Source: an uncultured Clostridia bacterium
GTDB taxonomy: Bacteria; Bacillota; Clostridia; UMGS1883
Direction: 5' to 3'
NCBI GenBank assembly: GCA_934454525.1
Contig: CAKSFM010000021.1
Location: 1-28,729 of the forward strand
DNA length: 28,729 bases
The notes below the pieces were generated by a model. The model had not been told where the DNA came from. It saw only the letters and a program-made list of their open reading frames with translations, and did not search any database. Each line of letters opens with the position of its first letter. Position 1 is the first letter of the stretch. The position numbers were made by a program, and so were the translations under genes. Below, piece by piece: positions 22,320 through 28,729 of this stretch.

Positions 22320-23933
22320 ATGACAGAAAACACAAAAAAGCCTTCATTCCTGATGAATGTGCTTACGATTATTTTTGCCCAGATAGCCGTAAAACTACTG
22401 GGATTCGCTTACCGCATGGTAATAACGAATGTTCCCGGTTTCGGAGATATCGGCAACGGTTACTACAATTTCGGTTACCAGATTTACACGCTGCTGCTTG
22501 CGATAAGCTCAATAGGTATCCCGAACGCGATATCAAAGCTTGTCGCTGAACGGTGTGCGCTTGATGATTACCGCGGCGCAATGAAAATATTCAAAACGGC
22601 GCTTGTTCTTTTCACTTTTGTCGGATTGTTTTTCGGCAGCGTAATGTTTTTCTGTGCCGATTTTATTGCCGATGTTGTGTTCGACACTCCGCCCACTGCA
22701 TATACTATCCGCGCACTTTCACCGGCGATTATATTTGTGTCGGTTTCAAGCGTAATCCGCGGATTCTTTGCCGGGCAGCAGAATATGCATGCAACAAACA
22801 CCAGCCAGGTACTTGAGCAGTTTTTAAAAAGCGTGTCAACAATTCTGATTGTGCTTGCAATGGCAGGTGCCAAGCCTGAATATATGGCTGCCGGCGCAAC
22901 GCTTTCAACAACGCTTTCAACATTTTTGAGCTGCGCATACCTGTTTTGTTTCCTCGGAGCGCACAAGAAATCCATTTCCGAAAACATAAAGGCGGCGCCG
23001 CCGGTCAAAATAAAAACAAACGCACTCAGCACCGCAAAAACAATTCTCATGGTTTCGATTCCCATTTCTCTCGGGTCGATAGTTGCATCACTCAACCGCG
23101 TTATAGACATTGTGACAGTTGTCCGCGGCGTTAAAACGGCGCTTTCCGCATCGTTTCCGAATGCGGCAAAGCTCGGCGAGGAAGCCGTGCGCCTGAGCGG
23201 AATCCTCAGCAAAACAGATATTCTGGTTAATCTTCCGCTTGCCCTGAACACAGCGTTTGCAACGGTTCTTGTGCCGACTGTTGCCGCTGCGCTTGCATTG
23301 CATGATAATGAAACGGCGCGTTCCAAGGTTTCGTTCTCGATGCTTATATCGGTGGTAATTGCAGCTCCGTGCACAGCCGGATATATAGCGCTTGCGCAGC
23401 CGATACTCAGCATGATTTATCCCGCCGCAAGCGATGGCGGACTGATTTTTGCAATGGTTGCGCCAACGGTATTCTTCTCCGCGCTCAGCCAAACGATGTA
23501 TGGCAGTCTGCAGGGAATGGGCAAAATATTCACACCGGCGCTCAGCGTTTTGTGCGGCGGAATTGCAAAGCTCATTTTAAACCTTGTGCTGATTCCGATT
23601 CCGTCAATCAATATTTACGGTGCTCCGATCGGCAGCGTTGTCTGCCAGGCAGTCGCATTTTTTGTAAGCTTCACAGTTCTGCGCAAAAACCTTAAGGTTA
23701 AGCTTGACCCCATGCGATACTTCGTCAAGCCGTTTATCGCGTCCGCCGTTATGGGTGTGTGCGCATTCGGCACGGAAAAGCTGCTTCGTGCCTTTATGGG
23801 GCGCGCGGCAACGCTCGGCGCAATTGCCGTCGGTGCGGTTGTCTACTTTGCAATGATTGCTCTCCTCCGCGTGTTCAGGCGCGAGGAGCTCAGCGCAATT
23901 CCGTTTATCGGAAAACGCTTTAAAAAAGTATAA
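22320..23933 (+). CDS. SpoVB/MurJ-superfamily polysaccharide flippase
   Basis: A 537-residue integral membrane protein of the MOP (multidrug/oligosaccharidyl-lipid/polysaccharide) superfamily, with about 14 predicted helices. The N-terminal region SFLMNVLTIIFAQIAVKLLGFAYRMVITNV and later YQIYTLLLAISSIGIPNAISKLVAE are characteristic of SpoVB and Ytg-type family members, which flip lipid-linked cell wall precursors. Bacillus SpoVB acts in spore cortex synthesis; MurJ and others serve vegetative wall growth, and sequence alone does not decide between them. ATG 22320 matches the usual N-terminus (SD-like GGGGTG just upstream). An in-frame ATG at 22269 with AAAGGGTG upstream would add 17 residues, but it lies in the leader hairpin. 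Own promoter and long leader. Confidence 0.88.
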   Translation: MTENTKKPSFLMNVLTIIFAQIAVKLLGFAYRMVITNVPGFGDIGNGYYNFGYQIYTLLLAISSIGIPNAISKLVAERCALDDYRGAMKIFKTALVLFTFVGLFFGSVMFFCADFIADVVFDTPPTAYTIRALSPAIIFVSVSSVIRGFFAGQQNMHATNTSQVLEQFLKSVSTILIVLAMAGAKPEYMAAGATLSTTLSTFLSCAYLFCFLGAHKKSISENIKAAPPVKIKTNALSTAKTILMVSIPISLGSIVASLNRVIDIVTVVRGVKTALSASFPNAAKLGEEAVRLSGILSKTDILVNLPLALNTAFATVLVPTVAAALALHDNETARSKVSFSMLISVVIAAPCTAGYIALAQPILSMIYPAASDGGLIFAMVAPTVFFSALSQTMYGSLQGMGKIFTPALSVLCGGIAKLILNLVLIPIPSINIYGAPIGSVVCQAVAFFVSFTVLRKNLKVKLDPMRYFVKPFIASAVMGVCAFGTEKLLRAFMGRAATLGAIAVGAVVYFAMIALLRVFRREELSAIPFIGKRFKKV

Positions 23934-23979
23934 ATATAGAAAAACCCGAAGTCGTTCCGACTTCGGGTTTTTCTATATT
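23933..23979. terminator. Strong bidirectional terminator
   Basis: A 22-bp perfect stem (23933-23954 with 23958-23979) with a 3-nt TTC loop; core AAAAACCCGAAGTCG. It lies between the convergent flippase and flavodiiron genes and has U-rich arms on both strands. Confidence 0.93.
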
Positions 23980-23981
23980 CA

Positions 23982-25133
23982 TTACACCAAAGCTTTTGCA
24001 AGTTTTTCAAGCTGTTCCGTGCTTTCGCTGTCAAGCGCGGACTTTATATGTACCTCTTCATCAATAAGCTTCAGATTCTTAGATGATGACAGCATTTGCT
24101 TCATAACTTTTGCTGCCATCGGCGCCCAGCTGCCGTTCTCGATGAACGCAACCGTCCTGTTTTGGAAATTGCGTTCGGCAAGACTTAAAATAAAATTGCG
24201 CATTGCCGGAAACACATCCGCATTATAGGTTACGGACGCGAGAACCAGTCTGTTGTACCTGAAAGCGTCCTCAACGGCTTCTGCCATGTCATCACGCGTC
24301 AGGTCTGTCAGAACAACATTTGCACATCCGTTCTCTTTCAGCATTGCCCCAAGCTTTTCTGCTGCGCTTTCAGTTCCTCCGTACACCGAGGCATAGGCGA
24401 TAACAACTCCGTCCGATTCCGGTCGGTATGATGACCATGTGTCATACAGCCCGATATAATATCCGATGTTATCCGAAAGCACAGGACCGTGCAGGGGGCA
24501 GATTTGTTCAATCTCATATTCCGAAACCTTTTTCAGAAGATTCTGAACCTGCGCACCGTATTTCCCGACTATACCGAAATAGTAGCGTCTGGCTTCACAT
24601 GCCCAGTCTTCTTCCGCGTCGGCTGCGCCGAACTTTCCGAATCCATCAGCAGAGAACAGAACTTTGCCGCAGCTGTCATATGTTACAATAACCTCCGGCC
24701 AATGCACCATCGGCGCAGTTATAAATGTCAGTGTATGTTTTCCGAGAGAAAGCGTGGTTTTTTCGCCGGCGGTTATCTGCCTGTCCGCAAAATCCGTTCC
24801 GAAAAACTGCTTCATCATTGCAAATGCCTTTGCGGAAGCAACAACTTCCGCTTTCGGGTATTTATCGGCAAACAGCCTGATGTTCGCGGAATGATCCGGC
24901 TCCATATGCTGCACAACGATATAATCAGGCGTTCTTCCATCTGCAGCTTTCTCAATGTTTGAAAGCCATTCTTCGCCGAACCCGGCGGCAACGCTGTCTA
25001 TCACGGCAATTTTATCATCAAGAATCACATATGAATTGTATGCCATGCCATTTGCAACAGCGTATTGCCCTTCAAACAGCTTAATATCATAATCGTTTAC
25101 TCCAACAGAAGCTATATCCTTTGTTATTTTCAT
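23982..25133 (-). CDS. Flavodiiron protein (FprA family A-type flavoprotein)
   Basis: A cytosolic 383-residue enzyme that reduces O2 to water and/or NO to N2O, protecting anaerobes. The N-terminal metallo-beta-lactamase-like domain carries the full di-iron ligand set: His76, Glu78, Asp80 and His81 in HMEPDH, His144 in MVHWPE, Asp163 in SADGFG, and His215 in PLHGPV. The C-terminal flavodoxin-like FMN domain begins near 243 with YASVYGGTESAAEKLG. No C-terminal rubredoxin domain is fused, so electrons come from a separate rubredoxin or similar donor. GAGGGGGAG precedes ATG 25133. The next gene upstream, glmS, ends 30 bp away, so cotranscription is possible. Confidence 0.95.
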   Translation of the reverse strand: MKITKDIASVGVNDYDIKLFEGQYAVANGMAYNSYVILDDKIAVIDSVAAGFGEEWLSNIEKAADGRTPDYIVVQHMEPDHSANIRLFADKYPKAEVVASAKAFAMMKQFFGTDFADRQITAGEKTTLSLGKHTLTFITAPMVHWPEVIVTYDSCGKVLFSADGFGKFGAADAEEDWACEARRYYFGIVGKYGAQVQNLLKKVSEYEIEQICPLHGPVLSDNIGYYIGLYDTWSSYRPESDGVVIAYASVYGGTESAAEKLGAMLKENGCANVVLTDLTRDDMAEAVEDAFRYNRLVLASVTYNADVFPAMRNFILSLAERNFQNRTVAFIENGSWAPMAAKVMKQMLSSSKNLKLIDEEVHIKSALDSESTEQLEKLAKALV

Positions 25134-25163
25134 TTATTTTCTCCCCCTCTGCTTCGGGCGTGA

Positions 25164-26951
25164 TTATTCAACAGTAACCGACTTTGCAAGGTTACGCGGT
25201 TTGTCAATGTCGCATCCGCGGTAGAGTGCCGCATAGTAAGCCAGATACTGTGTGGGTACAACAGACACAAGCGGAGTCAGAAGCTCGTTCACATCGCCGA
25301 TGACAATATTGTCACTGTGTGCGCTCAGCTTTTTGGATGCAATCGTAAGCACCTTTGCACCTCGCGCCGCAACTTCCCTCACATTTCCGCGCGTATTAAG
25401 ATTTATGCGGTCCTGTGTGATTATTGCAACAACCGGCGTGTCTTTTTCAATGAGCGCAATCGTTCCGTGTTTAAGCTCACCGGCAGCAAAACCCTCCGTC
25501 TGGATATATGAAATCTCCTTAAGCTTCAGAGAAGCCTCCATGCACACATAATAGTCCATTGCCCTGCCGATATAGAAGCAGTTTCTTGTTGTGCCGAGAT
25601 ATTCCTTTGCAAGTTCATTAAAATCATCACGCTGGCTGCAAAGGCTTTCCATAACAGTTGCAACAAGCGCAAGCTCGTAACGAAGATTCATCGCATTTTT
25701 CGCAAGCGCATTTGCAACAACGGCAAGCACGGCAATCTGTGCCGTGTATGCCTTTGTGGAAGCAACGGCTATTTCAGGACCTGCATAAAGCAGAAGTGTG
25801 TGGTCAGCCTCACGGGAAAGTGTCGATCCTTTAACATTTGTTATCGTGAGCGATTTATAACCCATTTCCTTAACCTTTACAAGAACCGCGCGCGAATCCG
25901 CCGTTTCGCCGCTTTGCGAAATAAACACAAAGAACGGCTTTTTTGTCAGAAGCGGCATATTATAAACAAACTCGCTTGCGATGCATGTGGTTGCCGGCTT
26001 GCCGGCAAGCTTTTCAAGGAAATTCTGTCCGATCAGTCCGGCATGATAGCTTGTTCCGCAGGCTATTATATAAATGTGGTCACATTCCTTAAGGTCATGC
26101 AGAATATCCTTATTAATAACAAGGTTTCCGTCATTGTCCGAATATTCCTTCATAATGCGGCGGATAACAAACGGCTGTTCCTCAATTTCCTTAAGCATGA
26201 AATGAGGATATGTTCCCTTTTCCGTGTCTGACAGGTCAATCTCTGCATGAAAAGGCTCGCGCTCAACGCGCTTTGCATATGCAGTGAATATTTCCACGCT
26301 TTCGCGCGTGACAACGGCGAACTCACCATCATGAATCTCATAAAAACAATCAGTGTGAGCAAGCATCGCCATCGCGTCGCTGCCAATCATATTGAAACCG
26401 TCACCCTTGCCGATAAGCAGCGGTGACTTGTTTTTAACCGCATACATTGTATCAGGGTCATCCGCATCAATAATCGCAAGACCGTAAGACCCCTCAAGCT
26501 CTGACATAAGGTGCTGAATCGCAACCGTAACACTTTCATTGTCATCGGTAAACTTCTGAAGAAGCTGAACGATTACCTCCGTGTCAGTATCACTGTAGAA
26601 GTCAGCGCCGCTTAGATATTTCTTTTTCAGTTCTGCTTCGTTCTCAATAATTCCGTTGTGAACAAGCGCAAACCTTTTACTGTGATGCGGGTGAGCATTT
26701 GCTTCTGTCGGTTTGCCGTGCGTTGCCCAACGTGTGTGCCCGATTCCGGGATTTCCGTGCAGGCTCTTTCCCCCGTCTGTTTTCTCAATAAGGTTGGAAA
26801 GCTTGCCGACAGCCTTTTCAATGGCTATTTTCCCGTTGTCGTATACTGCTATTCCGGCGGAGTCGTAACCTCTGTATTCAAGTCTTGACAGTCCGTCAAG
26901 CAAAATCGGGGCAGCATCCTCCGTGCCGATGTAGCCAACTATTCCGCACAT
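25164..26951 (-). CDS. glmS: Glutamine-fructose-6-phosphate aminotransferase (isomerizing)
   Basis: This 595-residue enzyme makes glucosamine-6-phosphate from fructose-6-phosphate and glutamine, the first step to UDP-GlcNAc for the cell wall. The N-terminal Ntn glutaminase domain starts MCGIVGYIG, with Cys2 as nucleophile, and shows RLEYRGYDSAGIA and HTRWATHGKPTEANAHPH. Two SIS domains follow (CGTSYHAGL, SQSGETADS, ASTKAYTAQ, EGFAAGELKHG), and the end DKPRNLAKSVTVE is the family's canonical C-terminus. The ATG at 26951 is fixed by the catalytic Cys and SD GAGAGGAG; an extra 34 codons of upstream frame are excluded. No glmS ribozyme was recognised upstream, where only a promoter-like pair is seen. 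Confidence 0.97.
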   Translation of the reverse strand: MCGIVGYIGTEDAAPILLDGLSRLEYRGYDSAGIAVYDNGKIAIEKAVGKLSNLIEKTDGGKSLHGNPGIGHTRWATHGKPTEANAHPHHSKRFALVHNGIIENEAELKKKYLSGADFYSDTDTEVIVQLLQKFTDDNESVTVAIQHLMSELEGSYGLAIIDADDPDTMYAVKNKSPLLIGKGDGFNMIGSDAMAMLAHTDCFYEIHDGEFAVVTRESVEIFTAYAKRVEREPFHAEIDLSDTEKGTYPHFMLKEIEEQPFVIRRIMKEYSDNDGNLVINKDILHDLKECDHIYIIACGTSYHAGLIGQNFLEKLAGKPATTCIASEFVYNMPLLTKKPFFVFISQSGETADSRAVLVKVKEMGYKSLTITNVKGSTLSREADHTLLLYAGPEIAVASTKAYTAQIAVLAVVANALAKNAMNLRYELALVATVMESLCSQRDDFNELAKEYLGTTRNCFYIGRAMDYYVCMEASLKLKEISYIQTEGFAAGELKHGTIALIEKDTPVVAIITQDRINLNTRGNVREVAARGAKVLTIASKKLSAHSDNIVIGDVNELLTPLVSVVPTQYLAYYAALYRGCDIDKPRNLAKSVTVE

Positions 26952-26982
26952 ATTTTTTCTCCTCTCAAATTTTCTTGGTATA

Positions 26983-27011
26983 AGTCTACTACATTCGGAG
27001 GATTTTTTCAA
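26983..27011 (-). promoter_or_regulatory. Probable glmS promoter
   Basis: Minus strand TTGAAA (27006-27011), 17 bp spacer, TAGACT (26983-26988). The boxes are moderate. The transcript leader would be about 25 nt, leaving no room for the glmS ribozyme. Confidence 0.45.
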
Positions 27012-27080
27012 TACATTTTTGCATTTTTTATTAAAATGCGGATTTTTTTGCACTGCATATGAATGATATTCTGATACTTT

Positions 27081-27689
27081 CTACGACACCTTTTCAATTC
27101 TCGTTATCGAAAGTTCATATGCCGTCCGCACCTCAATTTCCGTATCGGAAATTTTTTTGTTGTAATTTCTCGACTGAAGCCGTCCCCAGACCATAACATT
27201 GCTTCCAACCTCGAGGGATTCGGAAAAAACGGCGTTTCTCCCCCATGCTATCGCCGGGATATAGTCCGAGCGGTTAAATGCGCGGTTGACCGCAACAATC
27301 AGGTCGGTAATCTCGCGCCCGAACGGCGTTTTTCTGTAAACCGGCGATTTGCAGATAAACCCGTTTATATAGATTTCGTTCGGGTCATCCTCGTCCTCTT
27401 CTGTGGGAACGTCTATCGCCTTGGCAAAAACCGTCAGTATGAGATGTGTTTTCGTTTCCGTATATTTATTATAGCTTCTGAGCTGCCCGCTCACCTTAAC
27501 GGACGTTCCCGTGTGCAGAACTTCCGGATTATACAGTTTTTCGGAAACTGTTACCGGCAGCACATCCTCAGTTTCGGAAAGGCGCGGCACACGCAGCATA
27601 AAAATATAGAAATTTTCATCAAGGACGCGGTGACTGAGCTGAGGCTCGGATTCAACCGTTCCCGTAAGTGTTATAACATTATTTTCCAA
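27081..27689 (-). CDS. Single-stranded DNA-binding-like protein with tandem OB folds
   Basis: The 202-residue protein has two similar halves that each look like an OB fold of the SSB type. The first (about 3-92) is VITLTGTVESEPQLSHRVLDE.FYIFMLRVPR... GTSVKVSGQLRSYNK; the second (about 105-200) is IYINGFICKSPVYRKTPFGREITDLIVAVNRA... GSNVMVWGRLQSRNYNK. The second half keeps the SSB-like pattern G.ICK.P.YR.TP.GREI and N-terminal-type strands; an acidic linker EEDEDDP separates them. The usual acidic SSB tail is missing. A role in DNA binding is likely, but housekeeping SSB function is not. Start is TTG 27689, with AAAGGAG 9 nt upstream. It lies upstream of glmS and in the same direction. Confidence 0.78.
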   Translation of the reverse strand: MENNVITLTGTVESEPQLSHRVLDENFYIFMLRVPRLSETEDVLPVTVSEKLYNPEVLHTGTSVKVSGQLRSYNKYTETKTHLILTVFAKAIDVPTEEDEDDPNEIYINGFICKSPVYRKTPFGREITDLIVAVNRAFNRSDYIPAIAWGRNAVFSESLEVGSNVMVWGRLQSRNYNKKISDTEIEVRTAYELSITRIEKVS

Positions 27690-27791
27690 GGCTTACAACT
27701 CCTTTTTATGTACTGTGATTCTAAAACAGTATATTCGGAAAAACGCAATTCTATTACAAGTTTTAAAAATAAATGAATATGTAAATCTTTG

Positions 27792-27829
27792 CCGCCGTAT
27801 ATTTTATTATAAAATATAGAAAGAGGCGG
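27792..27829 (+). promoter_or_regulatory. Hairpin that can sequester the SD of the amidase gene
   Basis: CCGCC (27792-27796) and GGCGG (27825-27829) flank the perfect inverted repeat TATATTTTA-TTA-TAAAATATA (27798-27818). GGCGG is the core of the amidase SD. In RNA this 38-nt structure would mask the ribosome-binding site; in DNA the palindrome could be an operator. Confidence 0.45.
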
Positions 27830-27836
27830 TGTTCGT

Positions 27837-28553
27837 TTGATCTTTGTTGTAAAGCGCAGAGCCGTAATAATTGCCGCCGCTGCGGCTGCGGTTTCAGCTG
27901 CGGTGCTGCCGCTGTTTTTGTCCGCGCGAACCGAGGTGATTTCACAAAATATGACAAAAACGGTTATTATTGATGCCGGTCACGGATTTCCCGACGGGGG
28001 CGCTGTCGGCACACACGGAAGCGTTGAAAGCACATTGAATCTGAAAATAGCAAAAAAAACAGAAAAATTGCTTAAAGATAAAGGACTGCATGTTATTATG
28101 ACGCGGCGGAAAGAGGACGGCATACATTCATGTGAGGGAAGCGTTGCACAAAAAAAGAAAGACGACATGCACAAGCGTCTTGAAATTATAAACTCAGGAA
28201 ATGCTGATATTTTCATCAGTATTCATATGAACAAATTTACCGATGCCCGTTACCGCGGCGCACAGGTGATATATTCGCGAAACTTTGAAGAGTCGGAGGA
28301 ACTTGCGCGCTTGCTTCAATCCTCCCTTTGGCGCATTGACAAATCAAAGGCTCACCGTGAAGCATTGTGCGCTCCGCCGGGAATATTTCTTTTAAAAAAT
28401 GCGCGTATTCCGGCAGTTGTTGTAGAATGCGGGTTTCTTTCCAACGCGGATGACGAACAGCTGCTCTGCACCGACAGCTATCGCACTGCCGTTGCACAGG
28501 CAATTGCGGATGGGATTGAACAGTATTACAAGGAATCGGAGGTAAAACAATAA
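27837..28553 (+). CDS. cwlD: N-acetylmuramoyl-L-alanine amidase (Amidase_3, CwlD-like)
   Basis: A 238-residue exported zinc hydrolase that cuts the bond between MurNAc and L-Ala. A membrane anchor or signal peptide at 7-30 is followed by a single Amidase_3 domain with Zn ligands His49 (DAGHGFPDGG), Glu64 (ESTLNL) and His130 (SIHMN), and catalytic Glu197 (VVECGFLSN). There are no extra cell-wall binding repeats. Size, anchor and the DGGAVG and SNA.DE.LL strings fit CwlD, which with PdaA makes muramic lactam in the spore cortex; a vegetative role is not excluded. Start TTG 27837 sits 7 nt after GAGGCGG. The SD lies in a potential hairpin. Confidence 0.88.
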   Translation: MIFVVKRRAVIIAAAAAAVSAAVLPLFLSARTEVISQNMTKTVIIDAGHGFPDGGAVGTHGSVESTLNLKIAKKTEKLLKDKGLHVIMTRRKEDGIHSCEGSVAQKKKDDMHKRLEIINSGNADIFISIHMNKFTDARYRGAQVIYSRNFEESEELARLLQSSLWRIDKSKAHREALCAPPGIFLLKNARIPAVVVECGFLSNADDEQLLCTDSYRTAVAQAIADGIEQYYKESEVKQ

Positions 28554-28600
28554 AAATCTTTGCGTCAGAGGCGCATACAGAACTGCAGCTTTTTTTAATG

Positions 28601-28647
28601 ATATCAAACAGAGAGGCAGACTTTAAATCTGCCTCTCTGTTTGATAT
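28601..28647. terminator. Long perfect inverted repeat, possible bidirectional terminator
   Basis: A 20-bp perfect stem (28601-28620 with 28628-28647; core AACAGAGAGGCAGA) with a 7-nt loop. There is no extended T tract directly after the stem on either strand, so termination is plausible rather than certain. It lies between the amidase gene and a possible convergent gene. Confidence 0.65.
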
Positions 28648-28663
28648 ATTGGTTGTTGTTTGA

Positions 28664-28729
28664 TTATTCAAATTTATTATCTATTGGTTTTGAACATTCC
28701 CATTTAATGAGTTTCAAACTATACCTATC
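28664..28729 (-). CDS. Possible C-terminal fragment of a minus-strand gene
   Basis: The frame read from the right edge is open for 21 codons and ends with TAA at 28664-28666; the translation is DRYSLKLIKWECSKPIDNKFE. It is AT-richer than the surrounding genes and lies after a long inverted repeat, as expected for a convergent gene. So few codons prove little, and no family can be named. Confidence 0.3.
   Translation of the reverse strand, partial: DRYSLKLIKWECSKPIDNKFE

Noticed and set aside
22568..23413. A 281-codon minus-strand open frame inside the flippase gene
   Set aside because: Shadow of the long hydrophobic plus-strand protein; no SD and no domain seen.
1..28729. CRISPR arrays, tRNA or rRNA genes, prophage or IS transposase
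   Set aside because: No regularly spaced repeats, cloverleaf sequences or transposase-like proteins were seen; the only mobile-like sequence is the small foldback element.

Overview
The window looks like chromosome from a spore-forming, low-to-moderate GC member of the Clostridia, probably a gut or anaerobic-digester Oscillospirales-type bacterium. The evidence is a TPP riboswitch with a ThiT-type ECF thiamine S-component, an EndoA (MazF) toxin very close to the Bacillus form, a flavodiiron protein, an archaeal-type prolyl-tRNA synthetase, and several genes of families linked to spore or cortex biology (BofC C-terminal-like, SpoVB-like flippase, CwlD-like amidase, two S11 D,D-carboxypeptidases). 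Start codons include TTG and GTG, and Shine-Dalgarno (SD) sequences are strong. No tRNA, rRNA, CRISPR array or prophage was seen. All coordinates and functions come from reading the sequence; no database search was run.

Layout, left to right. 1-150: tandem minus-strand promoters firing off the left edge. 208-1021: promoter, TPP riboswitch with terminator, and thiT. 1090-1458 (-): BofC-C-like secreted protein. 1610-6006 (+): class A penicillin-binding protein, a small two-TM protein, and bifunctional NAD(P)HX repair enzyme. 6071-7229 (+): possible operator, consensus promoter, mazE-mazF and a small exported protein. 7297-11202 (-): GH31 glycosidase and proS. 11289-11801 (-): cysteine-rich protein, divergent from two S11 carboxypeptidases (11888-14419, +). 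14419-14670: MITE-like foldback repeat whose right end serves as the shared terminator.

14673-20301 (-): a tightly coupled six-gene sugar-acid operon: TIM-barrel epimerase, Gfo/Idh/MocA dehydrogenase, second epimerase, second dehydrogenase, mannonate dehydratase (uxuA) and an SDR fructuronate reductase. An AraC regulator diverges from it. The gap between them holds two direct repeats spaced 21 bp apart, placed as expected for AraC-type activation of a promoter with a poor -35 box. An SGNH esterase follows the regulator. Together they suggest uptake-independent processing of an esterified or modified uronic-acid-containing saccharide, with the paired dehydrogenase/epimerase modules as the least understood part.

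22072-23933 (+): a consensus promoter, a leader of about 210 nt with switch-like competing hairpins, and a SpoVB/MurJ-superfamily flippase. 23982-27689 (-): flavodiiron protein, glmS (no ribozyme recognised) and a tandem-OB SSB-like protein. 27837-28553 (+): CwlD-like amidase whose SD lies in a potential hairpin. The right edge holds a long inverted repeat and possibly the last codons of a minus-strand gene.
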